Origin: Lojkania enalia | Taxonomy: Eukaryota > Ascomycota > Dothideomycetes > Pleosporales | NCBI GenBank assembly: GCA_010094045.1 | Contig: ML986646.1 | Span: 128,184 to 192,183, forward strand | DNA: 64,000 nt | Direction: 5' to 3' | In this document: positions 9,351 through 21,471 of the stretch, one piece after another | Layout of the letters: every line of letters begins with the position of its first letter | How positions within the stretch are numbered: the first letter of the stretch is position 1 | The notes under the pieces: model-generated | Told to the model about the DNA's origin: nothing | The model's input: only the letters and a program-made list of their open reading frames with translations | The model's database searches: none | Translations under genes and position numbers: made by a program

Positions 9351-12300
9351 ATGGACGACGGAGTCTTCAATATCCTTGACGAACTCGAACAACGGGGACT
9401 GCAACAGCACGCGAGACAATACTCGACCACCCACCCGCAATTCAAAATAACCGCACCGTCACAACCCATCACTGCTCACGACTGTTTCCGAGCGCCCCAA
9501 GAAGCCATATATGATAGCCTTGATGAGGACCAAGTTGATGAAAGCATGGCACTGGACTCCTTTGGTACCTCATTCATAGGACTCATTGATAGAGCGCGCT
9601 AATCTCAAATTAGATGAAGAGTTGCTCGAGCAACCATATGAGGACCGTCAAAGGCAGGCTGCTCGGGGCCGGGCAAGGCTCTCTCTCGTGCCGAAGGCAT
9701 CTAGATACTACAGTATTGGTGCTTCATCACAGCCGCAGCTTACTCTAGGCGTTCGGGATAGACCCTTAAACAACCTCGTTGGTGAGACACTAACTCCAAA
9801 TCTTGGTATGTCTTAGCTCTTCGAGAAATGTATCGAGCATTCATACTGATTAAAGTAAGCTCAATTCGCTATCAACACTACGCAACAACCACAAGAATCC
9901 AGTTCCGATCCACAGATTGGGCCATCTTCTAGTCCGGCTTTCAAGGCCAGTATGAGACGAGCAGAAAATTACAACCCTTCGATACCGACTACTTCGGCGA
10001 AGATTCCTGCACGGAAAACTGAGAAACTTACTACTGAATGTCTCCATAGACAGGGGAATGCACCACCCCACCTCATAAATTATCAACGAGTGGCACCAAA
10101 GGAGCTAGGCCTACCCCACACACTTCCTATTGTACAAGGGATAGAACTGGTACCGGTGACCAAACTGCCTGATCGAATTCGGGTAGTGTTCCCCTTTCCA
10201 GTATTCAATGCCATACAATCCAGGTCATTTACGAAAATTTACAGGTCAGACGACAACTTTGTACTGGCATCACCCACCGGAAGTGGGAAGACTGCTATTA
10301 TGGAACTTGCAATCTGCCGAGCAATTACCAATGGAACGGCCGGTCAGTACAAGATAGTTTACCAAGCACCAACAAAGTCGTTATGCTCGGAGCGTCAACG
10401 CGACTGGGAAAGGAAGTTCAAGCCTCTGAACCTACAATGTGCTGAACTCACGGGTGATAGCGAGAGTTCCGACTTGAAAAACGTTCAATGCGCCGATATC
10501 ATCATTACAACGCCAGAAAAATGGGATAGCATCACTCGAAAATGGAAAGATCATGAGAAGCTCATGAAACTTATCAGACTGTTTCTCATTGATGAGGTCC
10601 ATATCTTGAAGGAGGATCGAGGGGCGATTCTTGAAGCTGTAGTGTCCCGAATGAAAACGATAGGCACCGATGTCCGCTTTGTGGCGCTTTCAGCAACAGT
10701 GCCTAATTTCGAAGATGTCGCATTGTGGCTCGGGAAGAGCGCTCGAGAACCGCATGAACCCGCCGCAAACGAAAGGTTTGGGGAAGACTTCAGGCCAGTC
10801 AAATTGAAGAAGCATATCTGTGGCTACACCATGACTAGCAACGACTTTGTATTTGAAAAATTCCTCGATGGAAGGCTCCCTGACATTATTGCAAAGTACT
10901 CGGAGCAAAAGCCTATTATGATTTTCTGCTTTACTAGGAACTCGACCGTCAGCACAGCAAAGCTACTCGCAAAATGGTGGGCATCACAAACTCCTCAGGA
11001 TCAATACTGGGGCGCGCCTTCCGAGCATATCCCCTTCCAGGACAAGGACCTCGGAGAATGCGTCGCATCTGGAGTCGCCTTTCATCATGCCGGGCTTGAC
11101 ACTAGTGATAGGCTTGGTGTTGAAAACGGATTCTTGAAAGGCGATATCAATGTCATCTGCTGTACGTCAACACTGGCAGTTGGAGTAAACTTGCCATGCC
11201 ACTTTGTAATCATCAAAAACACTGTCGCATTCACAAATAATGGCCTCCAAGAATATTCAGACCTTGAGATCATGCAGATGCTTGGCCGTGCTGGGCGACC
11301 GCAGTTTGATAATTCTGCAGTTGCGGTCATCATGACTCGACAAGCCAAAGTTCGTCGATATGAAATGATGGTGACTGGTCAAGAACAGCTAGAAAGCAAG
11401 CTACATCTCAATTTGATCGGTCATTTGAATGCTGAGGTTGGACTGGGCACGATTCGTGATCACGACTCGGCGAAGAAATGGCTTTCAGGGACATTTCTGT
11501 ACGTTCGTCTTCAACGGAATCCTGAATATTATAAGCTCGAAGGTTCAAGAAGCGACCAAGCTATTGATGAACAACTGGATGATATTTGCGCACGCGGCAT
11601 TACCCTTTTGCAGGACAACAGTCTCGTCACGAAAGATAGCCGATTCAAGTGTACTGAGCTGGGTCATGCAATGGCTCGGTATTACGTTCACTTTGAAACA
11701 ATGCAGACTTTTGTTGCACTCCAACCGAGAGCGAGCATCTCTGAAATCGTAAGCTTAGCATGGATGTGGAATGCCTGTGGCGTATTCTAACTAAATTTGG
11801 CAGCTCTCTGCACTAGTCCAGGCGTCCGAATTTCAAGAGCTACGACTACGAGCCGCAGAGAAGGCTTTGTACAGGAATATCAACAATTCACCTGCTATCC
11901 GCTTCCATATCCCAGTCAGCCTGAATACTCCAGCGCACAAGGTGTCCCTCTTAGTTCAATCCATTCTGGGAAGTGCTGATATCTCCTGGGATAACAAATT
12001 GGCAAAGCATAAGCCACAGTATAATAATGATATATCAATAGTTTTCAAGCATATACACCGATTGATTCGTTGTGTCATAGATTGCCAATTGTGTTTGGGA
12101 GACTCTGTCGCCATCAGGAATGCTCTCATGTTGGAGCGAAGCTTGGCGTCACACGCATGGGATGATAGCCCCTTGCAGATGAAACAAATCGATGGGTTGG
12201 GTGCAGCCTCAGTAAGGAAGCTGGTGAATGCTGGGATCCGGTCAATCGAAGACCTAGAGTACACTGAACCTCACAGGATTGAGATTGCATTAACCAGAAA

Positions 12301-13123
12301 CCCGCCATTTGGTTTACGGATCCTCGATCGCCTCAAGAGCTTCCCAAAGCTTCGAATATCCATCAGCGAACGGCCTAACTCTGTAAGTTAGCTGATTCAG
12401 TTCTAACAACGGCACTGATTTTCCTGTAGATTGAGAAGACGAGTGATGGAGTGAAAGTTCATGTGAAAGTGGAGATTGGGTTTTTGAACGAAAGGCCACC
12501 AAAGTATTTTGATGGCAAACCCATCTATTTGTGCACGTTGCTTGAGAGATCTGATGGACAAAAGATTCACTTTACTCGCATCAGGTCAGTATCATCGTCG
12601 GCTCTTGCTGTTGTTTTATTAATATATGCAGTGGAGTGAAGCTTAATAAAGGGCAAGATATGATTACCCCCGTGATGCTAACAAGCGTGGATCAATCAAT
12701 CAACTGTTATGTCATGTGTGATGGAATTGGTGAGTGGGCATTATTATTTTCAAGCGTTTACGAGGGCTCATGAACCTAGCTGGCACCATGCGAATCGCAA
12801 CAATGAAGCCGAAGATTATGCCATCCATGTTTCCGATTCCGGAACCATCGAGCGATGTTGTTCACTCGGGCGGTTCCCAGCGGCCGAAATCCAACATGTC
12901 CAGACGCCGTGTGGAGGATACCAGCAAGTCCAGGAGGGCATCTAGTACTAGTGATGAATTCGGAGATGATGGCATAGATGATGATGACCTTGTCAAGGCA
13001 TCTGTTGGTGATCTCGACTTTGATCATATCGAAAACTACTCTAATCCGACGGATCAAATCACACGCAAGAATACGGCCAAGAACGCATTTTCAAAAGCGA
13101 AAGCTCGTCCCAGCACGACTCAA

Positions 13124-13159
<36 letters not shown>

Positions 13160-14377
13160 TCAAGACAGCTAGAAAATGGAAAGTGGGCCTGCAACCATAA
13201 ATGCAAGGACAAAAACGCCTGCAGGCACATGTGTTGCCGTGACGGGTTGGACAAGCCGCCGAAGAAGCCTGTGAAGAAGGTTTGTAGGGCCGACGGCGAG
13301 ACCCTTTCTCAGACGGGCTCTAAGAAACAGGGAGCGGAAAAGAAATCTCAGACGAAATTGCAACTCATGGCTTCCAAGAGAAAGAGTTCAGCACCGGTCG
13401 AGGTCCTAGACTTGACACAACAGGAAAAGAAGCAAAAGACAGACTATGCTATGCGTAGGCCTAGGGATTCCCAGAATCTCTCACAACTTCATAAGAGCAT
13501 TCAGAAGAAGGATCCTCCAACCTCAATCTCGTCTATCATGCATAAGAAGCCAGCATACTGCTATGCAGAAGGGGGGGGACACACCCTCTCGTTCTTGGAC
13601 AATGGCCCGGTATCGAAGCCAAAAAAGGCTGAATCGAGCGAATACAATGATTTTCAAATTGATGAGCTATCCTCGCACTTCGGACATCCTGAAAATAACT
13701 GCCCTCGGTCTGACGAAAGCAGTATCCTAGACAATGGGAACCTATCCGGGTGGCCAGACACGGCCGGGAAGGATTCTCCCAGAAGTCGTCGATCAGATCT
13801 ATACGATAATGATTCGGTGCTCGAGGATGCTATGGTTGGCCTGGTCGATTCTCAGAATCTTAAAGGCTGGAGCCGTGATGAAGATGCGGAGGATCTGCGG
13901 GCTCTTGGGAGACCATTGATGGGCGACTGCGACGACGAGCTTCAGGATAAAGACTGGGACATTAATGCAGAGTTTATGGCATTCGATAAGAATCTCTCTG
14001 CTTTGCGGGAAATGGAGTCTTCGTCGTCGGTTCAGGTGCCGAAGATTGCGCATGATAAGGGTCGGTCGCTCTTCTTCAATGATATGGAGAGTCCTCAGCC
14101 TACACAGAGCGGCTTCAAGTCTGCGAAATCTGTGTTGAAAGGCAAGGAGATTGGATACCTAAGGGAGGGTGACAGCAAACAGCCGCAACGACACTCAGCT
14201 TCGATTCGGGGTTCTAAAGCAATGGAGCGGGACGAGAATGTTCGAGGTGAGAGTATGGAGACGCTGGTGAGGGAAATTAACGAGTGTGGAGAAGAGGTGG
14301 TGCCGGAGGCGTTCAAAGGCCTTGAGCCATGGTTGTTGCGAGAGTTTGGGGATATTGTGGAGCTAGTTGAAGAGTAG
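9351..14377 (+). CDS. MER3: MER3/HFM1 meiotic ATP-dependent DNA helicase
   Basis: Seven exons (9351-9564, 9614-9805, 9860-11748, 11804-12382, 12430-12584, 12632-12729, 12780-14377) close in frame as about 1574 residues. The Ski2-like helicase core has Walker A SPTGSGKT (about residue 272), the DEVH box (about 379), SAT (about 412) and motif VI QMLGRAGRP (about 607). A Sec63 domain follows (about 690-1040) with the helix-hairpin-helix segment IDGLGAASVRKLVNAGI. These features define MER3/HFM1, which unwinds recombination intermediates and promotes interfering crossovers in meiosis I. The C-terminal 500 residues are acidic, low in complexity and poorly conserved. They include an 11-Asp run from a GAT microsatellite and a Cys/His cluster CNHKCKDKNACRHMCC (about 1180) that could bind zinc. 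The exon 6-7 junction restores CDGIAGTMR, as in homologues. The first exon is supported mainly by frame closure and a GCTAAT branch site at 9598. Confidence 0.93.
13124..13156 (+). repeat. (GAT)11 microsatellite inside MER3
   Basis: Eleven uninterrupted GAT codons encode eleven aspartates in the disordered C-terminal part of MER3, just before the Cys/His cluster. Uniform codon use shows a true microsatellite that is likely length-variable between strains. Length changes would stay in frame. Confidence 0.95.
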
Positions 14378-15488
14378 GGAGGGTAGGAATGAGCTGAGCA
14401 GATGAGATTTTTAAATTGCGGCTTTGTAGAATGGACGTATGCTGAATGTTGCGCAATGTTAACAAAAATAGGTAGGCAGTATTGATATTCTGGTACTGTT
14501 GCGGCACTGTTATTTTGAGGCGTAATTGGCAGCTTGGGATGTGTGGTACAAGGGAGTATATACCTTGGTTTTTATTCACGCAAAATAGTGTGTAAGTTAG
14601 CCGCAAATAATAAAACAATTGGCCATTTTCTTCCCCCTTTTCTTTCGTCTTCTCGAGGGGGTTTTTTTTTTTTCAATATTTTTTTCTATTTTTTCACACT
14701 TTACAATTTCCTAGACTGTTTACCTACATATAAGTTTGCACGAACACGTTCCTCACACGCTCTCCCTATTCTTCAAAAAAAAAAAAAAAAAAATCGCTCG
14801 CCAGCCTGCCCTCAGTTTATCACGACAGGTGTTCCAAAAGCCATAATTCACATCCGCAATCGCAAACACAAACAACCAAACAAAGGATAAAAATTTGTAC
14901 CAAAACACCCATTTTGCAAGCCTAAACGCCCATCATCCGAGAACAAAACTAACCCGCAAACCCCCCCCCCCCCCAAAAAAAAAAAAAAATTTTCTTAAAA
15001 CTAAATTGACAATTGAAGAGTGGACAAGAAAAGAAAAAGGTCGCCCAAGATCTGTACCCACACCTATCGTACAAATACAAAATAAACACTTAAATCATCA
15101 TCGCTAGGAAGGAAATTGATAGTATGAGACATGATTCCCCCGGTTGGTTCGATTTGGTTTGATTACAAAGGAGATAGTGATCTGATTTAGCCTTAGTCGC
15201 GCCTGATCGAGTTCCGGCAAGGAAAGTGTGGTTTCCACTAGCTCCGGTGATGTAGTTGCAAGGTTCTTCTGCTCGAATAGAATAATCGATCGAGGCGGAT
15301 GCAAAAAAGGGCTTAATATCGAAGGAAGATATACAAAGAAACAAAGCCCAGTATGTATTCGGTCGGTGAATTATGCCGGGATACGCCGCGCGGCGGCTGG
15401 CGAACAGAAAACAAAAATAAACCCAGTCGAATTCCGGGCACGGCTAATTATCAAGGAATCTCCTTAGCCGAAAAGAATGACAGCAGAA
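14378..15488. other. Intergenic region between convergent genes, rich in homopolymers
   Basis: MER3 (plus) and the exchanger (minus) converge here, so this holds two 3' ends and no promoters are required. It contains an unusual set of homopolymers: a G run then a T run at about 14657-14673, 19 A at 14775-14793, then 14 C at 14961-14974 directly followed by 15 A at 14975-14989. No gene or RNA gene is recognisable. Confidence 0.7.
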
Positions 15489-17052
15489 TCACGAAGCGCG
15501 AAACCAGTTCCTAATGAAGTCACCACCGAGATCGCCGCTCGCATCGTCCGGATAGACGTAAAACGCCAGCGCAATTATGGTATATCTATTCCCGAATTAG
15601 CTTGTTATTCATAGCGAATATGCTTATGGCGCGTATGCATGCCAGTAAAGAAGGGGAGAAGGGGCCCGGGGGGGGGGGGCCAAAATGCTATTTTCTTGAA
15701 CTTACGTTCCGAGACACATGGCGCCCTCGAGGTAATTGCTCTTGCCGTCCTGAATCAGATAGTTGACTACCAAGACTGATAAAAAGAAGACAACAGTCTC
15801 AAAGCCCTGGAAATGGAGTGTCATGGGCTGGTGCATAATCCAGCCTAAGATGACTAAGAAAGGAGTTACGAAGAGGGCGATTTGCATGGATGATCCGATG
15901 GCAACGTTGATGGCTAGGTCCATTTTTCCCTTGTAGGCAACGATTACAGCCGTTACGTGCTCGGCGGCGTTGCCGACGATGGGGAGGAGAACGAGACCGA
16001 TGAAGGTCTTGGAGATGTGCGCAGTTTCCACGATCGAGTCGATGCTGTCAACTAGATATTCTGCGCAGACGGCTACGAGGACTGTGACAATGACGAGGGC
16101 AATGCCGGCGGCGATTGGGGAGAGGATCTTTCCGTTTTCTTCTTCGGCGGCTTGCGCGTTTTCGACGTCATTGAAGAGATTGTGGTGGCTGTAGAGCTGG
16201 AAATAGAGGTAGAGAAGGTAGAGTATCAGCAGGATGATTGCAGTCCCGTGGGACAGGAGGAGAATATTCCTATCAGTTTCGGACTCTGAGGTTCTAAGGG
16301 CGGCGTAGAGGGTGGCGGGGATGATGAGAGAGGCGGATGCGACGGCCATGAGGGATGACATGGTGGATGCGACGGTTTCGTTGAAGCGGCCTTCTTGTTC
16401 GCGAATCCCGCCGGCAAGGAAACAGCATCCGAGGACCTAGTCATAGTGCATTAGGATGCAGATTTTTATAAGTGTTGTATTTGGGGGACTCACAAGTAAG
16501 ATGTTGGACAAGATACTGCCGAGCATGCTAGACTGGACGATGCGGATTTCGCCTTGCTTGAGCGCAACGATGGAGACCTGTTCAATTGGTCAGCTAGATC
16601 TTGTCGCGCATTGCGCTTAATGGAGCGACTGAACATACAATGAGCTCGACGGCATTGCCAAACGTTGCATTCATCAATCCACCAAGCGTTTGACCGAGTT
16701 CGGCAGACAGTTCCTCTGTCGCAAAGCTCAAAAGCGCAGCTAGCGGCACGATGGCGATGAAATTTAGAACAAAGACAGCGGTGGGGCTCCATCCAACTTC
16801 GCCAGCAACGATTCCCAATGGCACGAAGACGAGCAAGAAGTTGACGTAGTTGCTCGCGAGCGTCGCCCAGAACACTTTGGCGACATACTTGGGATACTCC
16901 TTGTATTTTGGCTGTTCGGGGTCGATGGCATATCCGAGCAAGGGCGTGTCCTCGCCCGGCTCAAGCGAGCCATTTGGATGTGGGTGATCAGGCATGATTC
17001 TGAACGAGCTTCCGTGACGATGGAATTGTTTCTTTAAGCTTCCTGTGGACAT
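15489..17052 (-). CDS. VCX1: Vacuolar Ca2+/H+ exchanger, CAX/VCX1 family
   Basis: Four exons (minus: 17052-16639, 16577-16494, 16436-15706, 15585-15489) give about 441 residues. Both signature c-repeats are present: GNAVELIV (exon 1/2 junction) followed by VALKQGEIRIVQSSMLGS, and GNAAEHVTA in the second half, each in a block of membrane helices, with an acidic stretch between the halves. This is the CAX plan: the protein uses the vacuolar proton gradient to store Ca2+ and helps calcium signalling and tolerance. The N-terminal NGSLEPGEDTPLL is typical of fungal copies. ATG 17052 is preferred; ATG 16995 is an in-frame alternative. The last intron (15705-15586) was placed because the next exon restores IIALAFYVYPDD. 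That intron contains a 12-base C run on the coding strand. Fungi carry several CAX paralogues, so the symbol is by family. Confidence 0.92.
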
Positions 17053-18599
17053 GGGTGCGCCAAGCGCTCGAGTTAGCCAGAGCAGACGCCGAGAAAGCCA
17101 AGGGGGGAGGGGGTTGGAAGCCGGTGTGGCTTCGCGCGGGCGAATGTTCAATGATGATGTCGATGGTGCTGGTCTGCGTACGCTGGGTGTCGAGGCGTAG
17201 TGGACCAAGGGACCAAGACACTGGTGACAAAGGGAGGAGGGCAGAAGTGGGCAGTTGGAGAGCAGATGCAGCAGCAAACGAGATAAGGCTTTGTTACTCA
17301 CTCATACTTGTCTTCCTGGGATGTCCTAAGCCAGACGCCCTGGGATGGGTAGGTGGCTAGAAGGAGTAGGTTTCGCACTGAGGGACGGCAAAACTGCTTC
17401 AATCTACCGGAGCCTCGATTCGGCGGGTTGGAAATGGGCGGCGGATTGCAATTGGCGCACCACGCGCAACGGCGACTACGGGCGCAAGATGGGGGGAGGG
17501 AGACGGTGGTTCACACGGCGGCGCCGGCAACTGATGTGAAGATGGTTGCAAGTAGCGATGAAGCGGGGAGAGCAGTTGCTGCGCCTTCTTGGTGGTGGTT
17601 GTGATGCTGAGACGAATCGCACGGGGGGGGTTTGGGGGGCAGGGGGCCCCGGTCGCCGCCGGCCGCCGGCCAATCAGAGGCGGCGCGGCGCTGAAGTGGC
17701 CTCTTGCACAGCCCGGATGCCCAGCAAGCCCAGCGACGACAACGCACTCCCATACTCCGGCCTGCACCACCGGAACTGGCCCATTCGAAGTCGCGAGATA
17801 AGCTCATTAGCCAGCACACTTGCGCATACTCCAGCCGAGCTTGAAAAATCGCCCTCGCCTCGCCTGCGGCCGGAATGCGCCGCGAGAAAGCAAATCACCA
17901 TTGGGATCTTGCTCGCGCGTGGGCGTGCACAGAGGCCTTTTTTTGATTGAAAGTGGACCGTCTATGGACAGGACATGGCAGGCTGACGTCAAGCAAGCCA
18001 GCGGGCCCGCTGGCTGGCCAAGCAACACAGCAACAACAGCCCAACTCAGCATCTCCTACACAGCGAGCTCCGTCGCACAGGTGGGCCCGGGCTCGTCCAG
18101 ATGCCAAGCCCCTGCCTGGCCAGTGCTCACGTTCCCTGCAGATCACCGCTCCCTTCCTGCCGCCCTTGCTCGCTTCAGCTTCCCTGGCCGTGCCTAGAGG
18201 GACGCGCCTAAGGCATCGCCGCCAAGCGCGCGATAGAGTAATATTCTTGCATATGGATACATAATTATGTCTGACAGGACAAAGCCCAACTCCGCCATGC
18301 TCCGCGCGTCCAACTACCTCTTGCAGCACCAGGCGGGAATAAATAATTCAAATCCGGGAGCAAAGGATTCCGGATTCTGTCCGCTCCGCCGCGCCCAGAA
18401 AACGGATGCCAACAAACTGATGCAAAAAAAAGAAATTAGGGAAAAATAAAAAACCCCAAACTTCGCCTTGCACAGCCAATTATGTCATCTTATCTTTGTC
18501 TATCCAGAACGCAATGCTTCATAATAATCACAATGCTCGCTCCTCGCGTCTATCCAGAAATTCGCCTCACGCAGAACAAGCAGCCTCAGTGCTAGGCAC
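17053..18599. other. G+C-rich intergenic region, probable exchanger promoter
   Basis: Many overlapping open frames exist on both strands, but they come from high G+C and none resembles a protein family. The stretch separates two minus-strand genes and would hold the 5' leader and promoter of the exchanger and the 3' end of the next gene. A cluster of G runs at 17623-17646 could form a G-quadruplex. Confidence 0.6.
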
Positions 18600-20451
18600 T
18601 CAGTACTCCGCCCCTTCCTCGTCCTCTGCCCGCCCGATGGTGACGCGTTTCTTCGGTTCCGCCCAGAGCTGCTGCAGCACTTTGTGTTTCTGCGTCTCCC
18701 GCAGTCCCTTGAGGAAGCCATACGTTCCCGACAGGTCCGCCAGCTGCTGCTCCAGTCCGAACGAGTTGGACTGCGCCCGGCGGATGAGCGGGCTGACAAG
18801 GTTCTTGCGCGCCTTGTCGAGCTGGTCCTTCACCGAGTGGATCACTTGGATGTGGCTCTTGAGCTCGGCCTTGTTGGTCAAGGTGCTGGCCCGCACCGAC
18901 TTCAGGAGCTTGAGGTTCTTTTCGTACTTTTTGATCTTCAACTTGTTCTTGATATTGTGCCGCCACATGGACGCCAGGAACTCATCCTTCTTCGTCGCCA
19001 TGCTGTCTTCCTCCTTGGCCACGCTGCGGTGGAGGTTGTGGAACTGCCGGTCGACATTCTCAAAAATCTGGAAGAGAACGTCAGCAGAGAGGAGCTGTTG
19101 AGTGATGTTTTCTTCAAGCGTAGCAAGAAGATAGTCAAAGGTTCGCTGGAGCGTAGCTTTGGAGCGCTGCTGTGTCGTTTGGCCCATGACATCGTTGACG
19201 AGGCGGCCGACCGCGGTGGGTGAGCCATCGCGGTCGAGGACGCCGACTTTGCTCAGGGCCCCATGGACATTGCCAATGACGGTGTCGATCATGCCGACTT
19301 TCGGGCCCTGGATACTTTCTAACTCCCGTTTCGCCCATTCCATAGTGATAAGAATGCTACGCGACAATTAGTACGACGAGTACATGCTAGTAGGTAACAT
19401 TATTCTCCTTACGAGTCCATATCCCCGTCTACATTCGTAAAGAAGCTCGTCATTTTCTCAGACAACAGTCTGAGGTTGTCACTTAAGCCGTCCAGCTGAT
19501 CTGTGATCGTGCTCGAAGCTGACATGTTTGACGCGCGCACGCTTTCTCCCAAATCCTGCACAGCGATGCTCGCTTCTTGAAGCTCGCGCGACCGTGGAAT
19601 TACATTCTCGGATGCGTACATTAAAGGTTCGAACTGCTTTGCCATGCCGGCGACGTTTGCGACGTCCGGAATCAAGCTGGCAGTCCATGGTTGAAGCAAT
19701 GCCCAGGACAGGACGAGGGCTGCTATTGTACATATAATGTTGAGACGTGACTTCGTAAATACGTGTACTCCGGCCGCGACTGATGATATGGTATCTTCGA
19801 TGGGCGCGGTACGGAATAGAGTTTCTCCTCGTATGGCGAAGCGCACGACTAGATGGGTTAGTTAAAAGCCAACAAAGATATGTCGAGTCAACGAAGTATG
19901 CACCTACATCCATCCAAGTTCCCCGGCCTCTCCTCGTGCTGCGACACGGCCATGTTATCCTCGGCAGATTGCTGTGCGCCGCTACCAGCCTGCGGCTCTT
20001 CTGACGGACTCTGCATTCTCGACGCTATGCTCTCTGGCGAATGATGCCTCTGGTCCTGCTCCGCTATGGGTTCTGGGCTCGTTCGTGGTGTTTGTTTGGG
20101 CGGGGACTCGGGGAGGGGTATACGCGATGGTGTCAGGTCGCGATCACTACGGTCGAAGATGCTGTGACCTGGCGACTTGGAGGGGCTTGATCGCATCGCA
20201 CTCTCGTTCAGCAAAGACTTGCGGTACCATTGATTGTTGGATTTCTGCCATGCGGGAGGCGCCCAAGGCCCCTCCGACTCTGGCTCCGACTCTTCAGCTT
20301 CCTGGGCACTCCACCGTGAGGATGATTGCATGACCGACCGCACGCTATAGGCTGAGTGGGTGCTTCGCTCCGGGTCAAAGGCTTCCAGTGACGCGCTCAA
20401 CGAGGGTATGTCGTCATTGTAGATGCTTCCGCGATCCATTGTCTCCATCAT
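18600..20451 (-). CDS. Uncharacterised fungal membrane protein with coiled-coil C-terminus
   Basis: I do not recognise this family. Three exons (minus: 20451-19908, 19848-19413, 19356-18600) close in frame as about 578 residues. The splice sites have good branch signals (TTAACTAAC, TACTAAT). Residues 1-180 are polar, rich in Ser, Pro, Glu and Arg, and likely disordered. One strongly hydrophobic helix lies at about 217-233 (IICTIAALVLSWALL) after a KSR basic flank, so the protein is probably a single-pass membrane protein. The rest is largely helical and charged, with long stretches suited to coiled coils (for example the KNKLKIKKYEKNLKLLKS region). It ends in an acidic EDEEGAEY tail. The architecture suggests a membrane-anchored scaffold, perhaps of the nuclear envelope or endomembranes, but that is inference. 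A further 5' exon may exist upstream (see 20656-21063). Confidence 0.8.
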
Positions 20452-20655
20452 TGCTATGGCTCGATGGTCGAGAAGCGCAGTGGTAGAGGACTCGAGCAGG
20501 GGCAGTGAGGAGGTTGGTCTTCAGGCCCGACCTAGAGTTGTACCACTGGGTATGCGTGGAGGCACTGCCGGCACATGGAGACACCTTGTGATGTGCCAGC
20601 CCTATAAGACATCGGTGCCTGACAAGCGTGGAATAGCTATGTCGTCGAGGAAGAG

Positions 20656-21063
20656 CTACTCATGACGGAGAGACGACGGTCCTCTATTCCATTCAAGCGA
20701 CTGGCCGCTGCCGCGTCCAGAAGGGGATCGGCCAGCAAACACGTCGGCCAGGGGTGAGGGGTGAAACTCGATGGCTGGGGATGTTGATAGTAGCGCAGGC
20801 GGGTGGTTGGCTCTCGTGCAACGGCATGGCTGGATATCCCTGCTCCTGCCTAAGGCCGCGGGGCAGCTCGCACGCCGTTCGCATCCAACAGCTCCACCAC
20901 GAGCTGCAGAAGAGCCCACCGGGGCCCTTTCTACGTTGGCCGTGTAGAAATCCTCAGCGTCAAAGGCAGTTGTATTGTATTGAGATAGCAGGCTTGCAAT
21001 CCACAATGGTTCAAGACGAAAGAAGCTGGCAACGCTGCTGCTCGTGCTTGATGCCATCCGATT
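20656..21063 (-). other. Possible extra 5' exon of the membrane coiled-coil gene
   Basis: A minus-strand frame from an ATG at about 21063 runs to 20656 (MASSTSSSVASFF at its start). The frame upstream of ATG 20451 also stays open for about 24 codons and looks coding (TSSLPLLESSTTALLDHRAI). A GT at the end of the upstream frame (GA/GTAGCT) and an AG in TGAAG would join the two in phase with an intron of about 140 bases. Both splice sites are weak, so I keep the shorter gene model and flag this as an alternative N-terminus. Confidence 0.25.
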
Positions 21064-21471
21064 GGCCGGAGCACGACGCTGCATCCTTCTCTGCCTACCT
21101 AAAGCAAGGTAGTGCCCCATCCAGATCGGAACTCACTCGGTCTCGAGTAGAGCGTTGCATCGCACAGTTTATCACATAGACCAGCAAAAACTAGCGCCGG
21201 CGCAATATAGGTTATTCACGGGCGCCAGCAATTTTACATGACACAATCAATTTCATGAAGTACCATACAGAGATATAGGTCAACGCAATGAGGTAAAGAT
21301 AGGAATGGCCTCGTGGGCTGATACAGTCTTTTCAAAGGACATAATGATGATGTCTTAACCATGCCAGTTACTGAATGGCTCAGTGATGCTTTCAGATGAT
21401 AGTATCGTCATGGTCTCCGATACTCTTCTCCGGATCACCGTTCGGCGGCAGTACCTTAGCCCCCCCATGCT
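21064..21471. other. Intergenic region 3' of the Argonaute gene
   Basis: It lies between the stop codon of the Argonaute gene (minus) and the possible 5' exon of the next minus-strand gene. No gene is visible. It should hold the polyadenylation region of the Argonaute gene. Confidence 0.5.

Noticed and set aside
9565..9613. Apparent frameshift in the 5' part of MER3
   Set aside because: A 49-base intron with a GCTAAT branch site joins the two frames in exact phase, so no frameshift is needed.
15140..15170. GGTTCGAT word resembling a tRNA B box
   Set aside because: The remaining bases do not fit the B-box consensus and no A box or cloverleaf can be drawn around it. I found no convincing tRNA or rRNA gene in the window.
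17345..18329. Many overlapping 60-145 codon frames on both strands
   Set aside because: G+C-rich DNA has few stop codons by chance. The frames overlap each other on both strands and show no family features.
18684..19223. 179-codon open frame on the plus strand
   Set aside because: It is antisense to the last exon of the membrane coiled-coil gene, whose three-exon model closes in frame.
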